Below are positions 56,746-64,000 of a stretch of DNA of 64,000 bases, piece after piece (the first letter of the stretch is position 1; every line of letters begins with the position of its first letter). The stretch is taken from assembly GCA_022820625.1 (NCBI GenBank), contig JAJEFE010000110.1, positions 30,878 to 94,877 of the forward strand, written 5' to 3'. Source of the DNA: Gammaproteobacteria bacterium (lineage in GTDB: Bacteria; Pseudomonadota; Gammaproteobacteria; Steroidobacterales; Rariloculaceae). The position numbers were made by a program, and so were the translations under genes. The notes under the pieces were generated by a model, which was not told the origin of the DNA, searched no databases, and saw nothing but the letters and a program-made list of their open reading frames with translations.

Positions 56746-57984
56746 TCAGTCCAGCACGTGGGTGAGCAGCCCGTCCGCCAGCTTGGGTTCGAACCAGGTG
56801 GATTTGGGCGGCATCAGCCGGTCGGCGTCGGCGACCGCCATGAGTTGTTCCATGCGGGTCGGAAAGAGCGAAAACGCGGCGGCGGAGCGGCCGTCACGGA
56901 CGCGGCGCTCCAGTTCCTGCGGTCCGCGAATGCCGCCGACGAAGTCCACGCGCGGGTCGGTACGGGGGTCGCCGACGTTCAGGAAAGGTCCCAGGATTCC
57001 ATCGTGCAACAGGCTGACATCCAATGACGCTACCGGGTCTCCGTCGGGCAGCGTCGCGGCCGGTACGGCGAGTCGGTACCACCGGCCGTCCAGGAACAGG
57101 CCGAACGTAGCCGGCCGCTCGGGCGTGACCGGTTCGGGTGCGGGTTCCACCTCAAGACTGTTCGCCAACCGGCCCAGGAAATCGGTTGCGCTCAGGCCGT
57201 TCAGGTCCGCGACCACGCGGTTGTAGCCCAGGATTCGCAACTCGTCGTGGGGGAAGGCGACGGTGAGGATGTAGTCCGAACTCTTCGTGCCCGAGGTATC
57301 CGATCCGCGCAGTTCCTCGGCCACGCGTGCTCCCGCCGCGGAGCGGTGATGCCCGTCGGCGATGTACAGGGCGTCCATGCCGTTGAACGCGGCCGTCACG
57401 GCGCCGACGTGTTCCGGCGCCGCGATACGCCACACGGTGTGCTTCACGTCGTGCTGGCCCGCGACTTCGAACAGGGCCGGCCGGGCCGTAACCTCCTCGA
57501 TCAATGAACTCAGGCCGTCCCGCGCGCGATACGCGCTGAGCACCGGGCCGGTCTGCGCCTTCAGGGCCAGCATGTTGCGCACGCGGTCGGTTTCCTTGTC
57601 GGGCCGGGTCAACTCGTGCTTCCTGAACCGGTTCGCCCTGTAGGCGTCGGCCGAGACGGTGGCCGCGATGCCTGTCTGCCGATGTCCGCCCATCTGCATC
57701 CGGTAGGCGTAATAGCCGGGTGCATCGTCCCGCATGACCAGCCCAAGCGCCTTGAGCCGGTCGAGATTCTCTGCGGCCTTCGCATGGACAACGTCACTGT
57801 AGGGGTCCGTCCCCTCAGGGAGTCCGATCTCCGGGCGGGAAACGTGCAGGAAACTGTTCGGCTGGCCGCTTGCAAGCCGGCGCGCCTCTTCCGTGCTGAC
57901 AACGTCATAGGGCGGCGCCACCACGGCCGTGACGTGCTCGGCTTCGGGCCGCAGCGCGGCGAAGGGTTTGACGAAATTTGGCAT
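56746..57984 (-). CDS. DUF1015-family protein
   Basis: The 412-residue cytosolic protein starts MPNFVKPFAALRPE and contains VVAPPYDVVS, YAYRMQ, RKHELTRPDKETDR and the invariant IADGHHRSAA. These define DUF1015, which is sometimes linked by structure to ParB/sulfiredoxin-like proteins and by position to serine or phosphoserine metabolism. ATG 57984 fits family length; the ATG at 58071 would add 29 residues with no similarity. The function is unproven. It is divergent from the MaoC-like gene. Confidence 0.88.
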   Translation of the reverse strand: MPNFVKPFAALRPEAEHVTAVVAPPYDVVSTEEARRLASGQPNSFLHVSRPEIGLPEGTDPYSDVVHAKAAENLDRLKALGLVMRDDAPGYYAYRMQMGGHRQTGIAATVSADAYRANRFRKHELTRPDKETDRVRNMLALKAQTGPVLSAYRARDGLSSLIEEVTARPALFEVAGQHDVKHTVWRIAAPEHVGAVTAAFNGMDALYIADGHHRSAAGARVAEELRGSDTSGTKSSDYILTVAFPHDELRILGYNRVVADLNGLSATDFLGRLANSLEVEPAPEPVTPERPATFGLFLDGRWYRLAVPAATLPDGDPVASLDVSLLHDGILGPFLNVGDPRTDPRVDFVGGIRGPQELERRVRDGRSAAAFSLFPTRMEQLMAVADADRLMPPKSTWFEPKLADGLLTHVLD

Positions 57985-58148
57985 GCGCGAATGATAAGGG
58001 AGTGAAGGGCGGCGGTGAATGCCTGAACCGTAGAACGTGCACCGAAAACGGACTCTCGCATATGCGCGCATGGTTCGCTATGCTCACGTGCCCGCGCAAC
58101 CATGGCGCGGTACGCGTAACGGCCGTCCGTCGCGCAGTGGAGATGGGA

Positions 58149-58604
58149 ATGCCAGAAACGATGACGAGGGAACGGTTGTTCGAGTTGGTCGGACAGGAAC
58201 TGGGCACGTCGGCCTGGTTTGAAATCGGACAGAACCGCATCGACCAGTTCGCCGAGGTCACCGAAGACCGCCAGTTCATTCACGTCGATCCAGTGAAAGC
58301 GGCCGAGTCCCCTTTCGGCGGAACCATCGCCCACGGGATGCTGACTCTGTCGATGATCGTGTACCTGTGCTCCGAGTTCGTGCCCGCGGTGGAGGGCGTG
58401 CGCATGGTGGTCAACTACGGCTTCGACCGGGTCCGGTTCGCCGCCCCGGTCAGGTCGGGCAGGCGCATCCGTGCCGTGGTCAGGCTGCTGGATGCCAAGG
58501 AACGGTCGGGCCAGATCCTGGTCAAGGTCAAGGTGACCATCAAGGTGGAGGACGAAACCAAGCCCGCCCTGGTGGCGGAGTGGCTGACGATGCACTTTTC
58601 CTGA
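58149..58604 (+). CDS. MaoC-like hot-dog hydratase
   Basis: The 151-residue protein is a single hot-dog domain with the hydratase-2 motif FAEVTEDRQFIHVDPVKAA followed by GGTIAHGMLTLS. The Asp-x4-His catalytic pair and the conserved Gly-Thr-Ile-Ala-His-Gly are in place. ATG 58149 has GGAG six bases upstream; an ATG six bases earlier is possible. Such enzymes hydrate (R)-specific enoyl-CoA esters in fatty-acid or polyhydroxyalkanoate metabolism. No CoA-pathway neighbours are present, so the substrate is open. Confidence 0.88.
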   Translation: MPETMTRERLFELVGQELGTSAWFEIGQNRIDQFAEVTEDRQFIHVDPVKAAESPFGGTIAHGMLTLSMIVYLCSEFVPAVEGVRMVVNYGFDRVRFAAPVRSGRRIRAVVRLLDAKERSGQILVKVKVTIKVEDETKPALVAEWLTMHFS

Positions 58605-58716
58605 CGGCGCCGGATCCCGACTGCACCCGGTCCTGACTGCGCCCGATCCTCACGGCGGGGCGTTCGGCTGGCACGGGTTCTCGCGGTGCAACTCCAGGTT
58701 ACGATTTCCGAGGGGC

Positions 58717-59766
58717 TCAGGGCCCTTGAGGCGCCGGAATCGATACCCGGGACCAGAGCGTAGCGGAAAGCTTCTCCACGTCTTGCCATCGGCCCCGGTG
58801 GATCCAGTCCGCCACGGCCGCCAGCACGTCCGGGTAGTTGGCCGGCGGCGGGTCGGACAGTTCGGCCCAATTCGAAATGGCGCCTGCGGACAGCCGCCGA
58901 ACCACCGTTGCCAGCCCCAGCCGCCTGAGCGCGAGCGCGTTGGATTCCTGTTCCGTTTGCTGGGTGAGCGGTTTGGTGAGGATCTTCCTTCCCAGGTGGA
59001 GCGCTTCGCTGACAAAGGTGAAACCGGTGTTCGCGATGACCCCGCGGCAGCCGATCAGGTCCGCGACGAATGCCTCCCGGTTCAGCGGCCTGAGTTCCAC
59101 GTTGCCTTCCTCCCGTGGCGTGTCGACCCGGCAATAGAATCGAAATCGATGGCCCCTGACCGCGTTCAGGGTGCGAACCACCTCGGTAACCGACTCGAAC
59201 GGCATGTAGACCAGGAGGTGCTCGCCATTGCTCACGGGCTGGCCCAACTCCTCCAGGCTGACGGTGGGCGGCAGGATGGGCCGGTCGAAGTGGTGCCAGT
59301 GCAGGCCCAGCGGGATCGAGGCAGGAGCAAAGCACTTCATCACCATGCGATTGAAGAGGTTCAGGCCCGCTACCGGCACGCCCCGGTGTGCGAACGCGTA
59401 CAAATGGCCGATGCCGATACAGGGAATGTCGCGCAGCCACCCGATCCGCGCCGTGATCGGCTCGTAGTCGGTGACGATCAGGTCCAGCCCTGCGGTGTCG
59501 AACGCGTAGATATCCCGCTCCATTTCGCCGAAGCGCAACTGGAGCATTGTCGCGAGGTGGCTGATTCGGCCACGGTGGGTGACGAAGGTCAGCCCGCGCC
59601 GGGTGGCGTAGGGCGTGAACACCGGATCCAGCCACTCGGGATCCAGTGGCGGGCCGCTGAACAGGATGTGTACGTCATGGCCGAGCGCCTTGAGCGCGGC
59701 CACCATGGGCCTGGCCCTGGTGAGATGTCCGCGGCCGGTGGTCTGGACTCCGTAGAGTATCCGCAT
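58717..59766 (-). CDS. MJ1255/VC2487-like glycosyltransferase
   Basis: The 349-residue protein has a GT-B fold. It starts MRILYGVQTTGRGHLTRARP, the donor/acceptor-binding N-domain typical of MJ1255-like proteins. A C-terminal nucleotide-sugar domain contains GCRGVIANTGFTFVSEALHLGRKILTKPL. Its ATG overlaps the stop of the SQD1-like gene (TGATG), so the pair is translationally coupled. It is a good candidate for transferring the sugar made by that enzyme, although it is not of the usual SqdX/SQD2 type. A longer reading upstream is only a shadow of the SQD1-like gene. Confidence 0.82.
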   Translation of the reverse strand: MRILYGVQTTGRGHLTRARPMVAALKALGHDVHILFSGPPLDPEWLDPVFTPYATRRGLTFVTHRGRISHLATMLQLRFGEMERDIYAFDTAGLDLIVTDYEPITARIGWLRDIPCIGIGHLYAFAHRGVPVAGLNLFNRMVMKCFAPASIPLGLHWHHFDRPILPPTVSLEELGQPVSNGEHLLVYMPFESVTEVVRTLNAVRGHRFRFYCRVDTPREEGNVELRPLNREAFVADLIGCRGVIANTGFTFVSEALHLGRKILTKPLTQQTEQESNALALRRLGLATVVRRLSAGAISNWAELSDPPPANYPDVLAAVADWIHRGRWQDVEKLSATLWSRVSIPAPQGP

Positions 59767-61013
59767 CAGCCGCTGGCGGCCCGGCGATCCTCGCTGTGCT
59801 CGACGCCCTGCGGTGTCCGGCTGCCTTCCCGATCCAGACTCTGTTCCTTCGTCCACCTGGAAGAAGCGTAGATCTTGCTTCGGTCGCAGCGGTCCTTGTG
59901 ACGCTCGGCGATCCCGACGATCTCCGCCATCAGCCCATCGTCGAGGGTGGTGGGGTTCAATCCGAGTTCCAGGAACTTGCGGTTGCGAATTCTCAGGGTG
60001 TTCTCGGCCTGCTCCTTTCGCGGGTTGGCATAGAAGCGGATGTCGGCGCCGGTCAGTCGCGACACCTTGTTGGCCAGTTCCAGCAGCGTGTGCGTCTCGG
60101 TGGCCTGGTTGAAGATCTCCACGCGCTCGCCGGCGGCCGGCGGATTTTCGACGGCCAACTGGATGCATCGGGCGGTGTCGCGAATGTGAATGAATGCCCG
60201 AGTCTGACCGCCCGTGCCGTATATGGTGAGCGGATGGCCGATGGCGGCCTGCATCAGGAAGCGGTTGAGCACGGTGCCGTAGTCGCCGTCGTAGTCGAAG
60301 CGGTTGACGAGGTCGTCGTGCAGTTCCGTTTCGGGGGTCTGGGTGCCCCAGACGATGCCCTGGTGCAGGTCGGTGATGCGCACGGCGTCGTTGCGGTTGT
60401 AGAAGTAGAACAGCAGCGCATCGAGGGTCTTGGTGGTGTGATAGACGCTGCCAGGATGCGCCGGGTAGAGGATTTCGATCTCCTGCTGCCGGTCCGGCCC
60501 GACATCCACTTTGACGTTGAGGTAGCCCTCGGGTATGGCGATGCCCGCCGTGCCGTAACCATAGACGCCCATGGTCCCCAGGTGCACCAGGTGCACGTCC
60601 AGCCCCGATTCCACGATGGCGCAAAGCACATTGTGGGTGCCCGGAACATTGTTCTCCACGGTATAGCGTTTCTTTTCGGCCGATTTCATGGAATAGGGCG
60701 CGGCCCGCTGTTCGGCGAAGTGCACGATCGCGCGCGGCCGCTTCTCTTCGATCAGATCGAGCAGGCCCTGGAACTCGGTGGCGATGTTGATGGGATGGAA
60801 GTCCATCGGCCTGCCGGTCACCCGTTTCCAGGCGGCGATGCGCTCGTCGATGGAACGGATGGGCGTCAGCGATTCGCACCCCAGTTCTTCGTCGATCCTT
60901 CGACGCGAGAGATTGTCGACGATGCTCACACGGTAGCCCGCCGCGGACAATCGCAGCGCGGTTGGCCAACCGCAGAATCCATCCCCTCCCAGAACCAGGA
61001 TGTTGTCAGACAC
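59766..61013 (-). CDS. sqdB: SQD1-like UDP-sulfoquinovose synthase (NAD-dependent epimerase family)
   Basis: The 415-residue short-chain dehydrogenase-type protein has the distinctive VLGGDGFCGWPTALRLSAAG start. VDNLSRRR, GCESLTPI-SI-ERI-AW, VHFAEQRAAPYSM, HNNVPGT-like NNVPGTHNVL and NQGVVYG-like HQGIVWG follow, as in plant and cyanobacterial SQD1/SqdB. Catalytic T147 (LGTMG), Y191 and K195 (YHTTK) are in place. It combines UDP-glucose and sulfite to give UDP-sulfoquinovose, the head-group donor of sulfolipids. The start is GTG 61013. A C-terminal tail of about 20 residues (SRTPQGVEHSEDRRA) exceeds the family norm. Confidence 0.85.
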   Translation of the reverse strand: MSDNILVLGGDGFCGWPTALRLSAAGYRVSIVDNLSRRRIDEELGCESLTPIRSIDERIAAWKRVTGRPMDFHPINIATEFQGLLDLIEEKRPRAIVHFAEQRAAPYSMKSAEKKRYTVENNVPGTHNVLCAIVESGLDVHLVHLGTMGVYGYGTAGIAIPEGYLNVKVDVGPDRQQEIEILYPAHPGSVYHTTKTLDALLFYFYNRNDAVRITDLHQGIVWGTQTPETELHDDLVNRFDYDGDYGTVLNRFLMQAAIGHPLTIYGTGGQTRAFIHIRDTARCIQLAVENPPAAGERVEIFNQATETHTLLELANKVSRLTGADIRFYANPRKEQAENTLRIRNRKFLELGLNPTTLDDGLMAEIVGIAERHKDRCDRSKIYASSRWTKEQSLDREGSRTPQGVEHSEDRRAASG

Positions 61014-61228
61014 CGAATAGCACCCCTTTCTTGCGCGTGGGTTGCAAGGATAACCGTTTTGGCTGTTTTTGACCCGCCTGACGGGCTCCGGAGCGGCGCT
61101 TGACCGAAGCCCGGCAGGCCGTCGGACGATGCATTGCCCGCGTTTCCGCCGCGTGGCGCGGGTGGCGTGAATTTCCCGGCGACATGCAGGTTAAGATACC
61201 GGCGGCACAGTGCTGAGTCTGGTATTGG

Positions 61229-63829
61229 ATGGGCTTGATTCTCGATTTCGGCTATCTGCTCGGCGTACTCGCCGCGATGCCCTGGTTCCTTTACCGCATC
61301 ACTGTCAGGGGAGACTGGCGCAGCATTCCGCGAAGGCTGGGATTCGGGCAGCCGCCTCCGGCTCGGGGAAGCATCTGGCTGCATGGTTCTTCGGCGGGCG
61401 AAATCTCGCTCCTGCGGCCGCTGATCCGTCGCCTGTCAGCGGAGTACCCGGCCGCGCCCATCGTGATTTCCGCCTACTCCTCCACCGGTTTCGCGGCTGC
61501 GCGGAAAATGTATCCGGATGCGCGGGTGATCTTCTTCCCGTTGGATCTGAGTTTCATCGTGCGCCGCTTTCTGCGCCGTTACGACCCGCGATTGGTCGTC
61601 ATCGTGGAATCGGATTTCTGGCCGAATTTCCTGAGAGCAACCCATGCGCGGGCGGTTCCCGTGACGGTGATCAATGGCAAGATGTCCGAAAGGTCCTACC
61701 GTATCCACGCCCGAATCCGACTTGTTCCGCGGTTGCTCAGGTCGATGCCGCTGATCGCGGTGCAGAGCGAAGATCATGCGTCTCGGTTCCAGCGGCTGGG
61801 CGTTGCCGCCGCGCGTGTTGCGGTCACCGGGAACATGAAGTACGACCTGACGGTGTCCGATGAATCGCCTTTGGATGATTCAAGGCGGGCCTTGAACTAC
61901 CGGCCCGACGATGTGGTCATCATCGGCGGGAGCCTGCGCGACGGCGAGAACGGCGTCTTGGCCGAGTGTTACCGGTCGCTGGCCCAAGTGCATCCGCGCG
62001 TCGGTCTGGTCATGGTGCCGCGCTATCCGACGGAAGCCGCTCGCATCCAGGCCGATCTCGAAGCGAAGGCCATGAATGTCGTGCGCAAGTCCGAGGTCGA
62101 TGCCGGGCGTGCGAATGCGCCCGGGTGCGGCGGTGTGCTACTGGTGGATTCGGTGGGTGAACTGCGCGCCCTGTACGGTTCCGCCGATATCGCGTATGTG
62201 GGCGGCAGCCTGTTCGACCGAGGCAGCAGCAGGGGCGGGCACAATGTGATCGAACCCGCCATCCTGGGTGTGCCGGTGCTGTTCGGTCCCCACCACTTCA
62301 GTTTCCGCGACACGGTGGACGATCTGCTGGCAGCCGAGGCGGGTATCCGTGTCGCCAACGCTGTGGAATTGCGCGAGGCACTTGAGCTATTGCTCGCGGA
62401 CGGCGAGCGCCGCCGCCGGATGGGCCGCCGCGCCCGGGAAGTGATCCTGCGCCGACAGGGCGCCACCGGACGCAACTACGACCTCCTGGCAACGCATCTC
62501 GCCGCGCTGCGCGAGCGCCGCGCCTCGCCGCCCCCCACGCTCTGGTCGTTGGCCGCGTATTTCCTGTTGCCCTACGCGTTGTTCAATCTCGTTCGCCGTG
62601 GTTTGCGGTATCCGGCGTATTGGTCCCGCTGGCCGGAGCGGTTTGGTTACGGGGCGTCTGTCAAAGGGGGCAGGAGCATCTGGATTCACGCGGTATCGGT
62701 AGGCGAAGTGCGCTCCGCCGCGCAACTCGTGCGCGCTCTGCGGCGCCGCTATCCGGACCATCGCCTGATGGTGACCACGGGGACGCCCACGGGATCGGAG
62801 CAGGTCAGGGAGTTGTTTGCGGATCGCGTCAGCCACTCCTATGTGCCCTACGATCTGCCCGGGGCCGTGCGCCGCTTCATGGACAGGGTGAAGCCCGAGT
62901 TCGCCATCGTCGCCGAAACGGAACTGTGGCCCAACCTGTTCGGCGAATGCGGCAAGCGGGGGATTCCCCTGTTTCTGGTCAATGTGCACATCTCACCGGA
63001 CTCGCTGCGGCGCTACAAGCGCGTCCCGGTGGCCACCAACGCCATGTTGGCGAACGCGCATCTGCTGTGCGCCCAGTCCAGCAAGGATGCGGAGCAGCTT
63101 GAAGACCTCGGCGTTTCCAGACACCTCATCCAAGTCACCGGCAATCTCAAGTTCGATGCGCCGGTGGAGGCATCGGTGCTGGCCGAGGGCCGGCGGTTGC
63201 GCCGACAGTGGGGGCGCGAGCGTTTCGTCCTGATTGCCGCGAGCACGCACCCGGGCGAAGAGCGGTATGTCCTCGCAGCATTCGGCAAGCTCAAGGCGAG
63301 CTTTCCGGATCTCCTGCTGGTTGTGGTTCCAAGGCATCCGGAACGATTCGCAAGCGTCGCCAGGCTCTGCCGGCGCACGGGACACAAGGTTGTCCGCCGC
63401 ACTGAGCACACCGGGGAACTGGCACGGGATGTGGACATTGTAGTCGGCGACACCATGGGAGAATTGCAGAAGCTTTACGCCGCCTCGGATGTTGCCTTCG
63501 TTGGCGGCAGCCTGGTGGAGGTGGGCGGACACAACATTCTTGAAGCCTCCGCTGTGGGTGTCCCGGTCCTTTTTGGTCCACATATGTTCCAGGCCGAGGA
63601 GGTCAGTTCCATGGCGCTGGAATGCGGCGCGGCGCGGCGAGTATCGGATGTCGTCAGTTTGACCGATGCGGTGAGATCCTGCATTGAACGTTCCGAGCTT
63701 CGTGACACCGCGGCCGCAGCGGCAAGGGCACTGGTGGCAGACAACCGCGGTGCGCTTGAGGGGACCTTGACACTCATCGAAGGCGCGCTGGCAAGAATCC
63801 GGGTCGGGGCGAGTCAAGGCGCTGAATGA
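61229..63829 (+). CDS. waaA: Tandem-fused Kdo transferase (two WaaA/KdtA copies in one chain)
   Basis: The 866-residue protein is about twice the normal 420-430. The first unit (about 1-430) has WLHGSSAGEISLLRPLI and VIEPAILGVPVLFGPH. The second (about 435-866) has WIHAVSVGEVRSAAQLV and ILEASAVGVPVLFGPH. Each therefore has the catalytic Glu and the nucleotide-sugar end motif, and each begins with the membrane-associated segment (LGVLAAMPWFLYRI; AAYFLLPYALFNLVRRGLRYP). WaaA adds Kdo to lipid A from CMP-Kdo. The units have clearly diverged, so they may add different Kdo residues. No stop or frameshift separates them. It is divergent from the SQD1-like gene. Confidence 0.9.
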   Translation: MGLILDFGYLLGVLAAMPWFLYRITVRGDWRSIPRRLGFGQPPPARGSIWLHGSSAGEISLLRPLIRRLSAEYPAAPIVISAYSSTGFAAARKMYPDARVIFFPLDLSFIVRRFLRRYDPRLVVIVESDFWPNFLRATHARAVPVTVINGKMSERSYRIHARIRLVPRLLRSMPLIAVQSEDHASRFQRLGVAAARVAVTGNMKYDLTVSDESPLDDSRRALNYRPDDVVIIGGSLRDGENGVLAECYRSLAQVHPRVGLVMVPRYPTEAARIQADLEAKAMNVVRKSEVDAGRANAPGCGGVLLVDSVGELRALYGSADIAYVGGSLFDRGSSRGGHNVIEPAILGVPVLFGPHHFSFRDTVDDLLAAEAGIRVANAVELREALELLLADGERRRRMGRRAREVILRRQGATGRNYDLLATHLAALRERRASPPPTLWSLAAYFLLPYALFNLVRRGLRYPAYWSRWPERFGYGASVKGGRSIWIHAVSVGEVRSAAQLVRALRRRYPDHRLMVTTGTPTGSEQVRELFADRVSHSYVPYDLPGAVRRFMDRVKPEFAIVAETELWPNLFGECGKRGIPLFLVNVHISPDSLRRYKRVPVATNAMLANAHLLCAQSSKDAEQLEDLGVSRHLIQVTGNLKFDAPVEASVLAEGRRLRRQWGRERFVLIAASTHPGEERYVLAAFGKLKASFPDLLLVVVPRHPERFASVARLCRRTGHKVVRRTEHTGELARDVDIVVGDTMGELQKLYAASDVAFVGGSLVEVGGHNILEASAVGVPVLFGPHMFQAEEVSSMALECGAARRVSDVVSLTDAVRSCIERSELRDTAAAAARALVADNRGALEGTLTLIEGALARIRVGASQGAE

Positions 63830-64000
63830 CCGCGCCGGCCGGGCGTCTGAGGCGCATTCAATGAGCCTCTTGCGCTGTTCGGAAGCCTTTGATCGATAAA
63901 GGTTTCGAGCAAGTCCAAAAAGAACTTTACCCCAGGAATCGGCGGTTTTGGCGGGATTTTGGGCCGTTTCCGGTCTCGGCGCCGGATTTTCACCCCAAGC
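63830..64000. other. Non-coding tail of the window
   Basis: The last 171 bases contain no convincing reading frame or RNA. A GC-rich stretch is followed by T- and G-rich sequence after position 63890. I see no clear hairpin with a T-run that would end the waaA transcript. Confidence 0.5.

Noticed and set aside
56615..57226. 203-codon plus-strand frame rich in Ser and Arg
   Set aside because: It is a shadow of the DUF1015 gene on the opposite strand; composition is low-complexity and no family motif is present.

Overview
The window is a gene-dense, high-GC chromosome segment with about 48 protein-coding genes, short intergenic gaps (none over 300 bases) and many ATGA/GTGA/TGATG overlaps. TonB-dependent receptors, lipoproteins, a WaaA-type Kdo transferase, YqgE, a PA0069-type radical SAM protein, a Bcr/CflA pump and a HME-RND pump indicate a Gram-negative bacterium, most likely an uncultivated, peptide- or organic-nitrogen-using gammaproteobacterium. 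That assignment is an inference from gene content. I see no rRNA, tRNA, insertion sequence, CRISPR array or phage module.

Region 1 (1-12.2 kb) is uptake and catabolism. A TonB receptor cut by the window edge is followed by a secreted M24-fold protein that has lost several metal ligands, a JmjC-like cupin and a secreted amidohydrolase. A complete peptide-type ABC importer follows (binding protein, two permeases, two ATPases). An Asp/Glu racemase-family protein and an M29/NicX-like metalloenzyme are embedded in the same operon. Region 2 (12.2-28.9 kb) is a second secreted-hydrolase neighbourhood. It holds a TonB receptor, two tandem DUF885 metallopeptidases, a lipoprotein, an M24 paralogue with an intact ligand set, and a RES/Xre toxin-antitoxin pair. 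Two DUF6152 proteins follow, the first still translationally coupled to the vestigial C-terminus of a lost TonB receptor. Then come an MBL-fold hydrolase, a cytochrome b561, a c'-type cytochrome lipoprotein, a carboxymuconolactone decarboxylase-family protein and a PDZ protein with a broken protease triad.

Region 3 (29-41.8 kb) holds a 1109-residue MFS/spermidine-synthase-like/TPR fusion, a YugP-type membrane protease, a drug transporter, an M28 peptidase, and a YqgE protein carrying a signal peptide. A polyamine operon follows (deoxyhypusine-synthase-like SpeY, SpeA, AguB), then a TacA/TacT toxin-antitoxin pair with direct repeats upstream. Region 4 (41.8-58.6 kb) carries a 1883-residue tandem UvrA fusion and a DUF4143 ATPase whose start codon abuts a striking nested palindrome. 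It continues with a HME-RND metal efflux operon headed by a His-rich protein, a coiled-coil membrane protein, a radical SAM protein, DUF1015 and MaoC-like genes. Region 5 (58.7-64 kb) pairs an SQD1-like UDP-sulfoquinovose synthase with a coupled MJ1255-type glycosyltransferase, beside a divergent tandem fusion of two WaaA (Kdo transferase) copies.

Recurring themes are self-fusions of normally single genes (UvrA and WaaA) and degenerate enzyme folds kept as full-length secreted or membrane-associated proteins (M24-like, S1C-like, single-Cys racemase-like).
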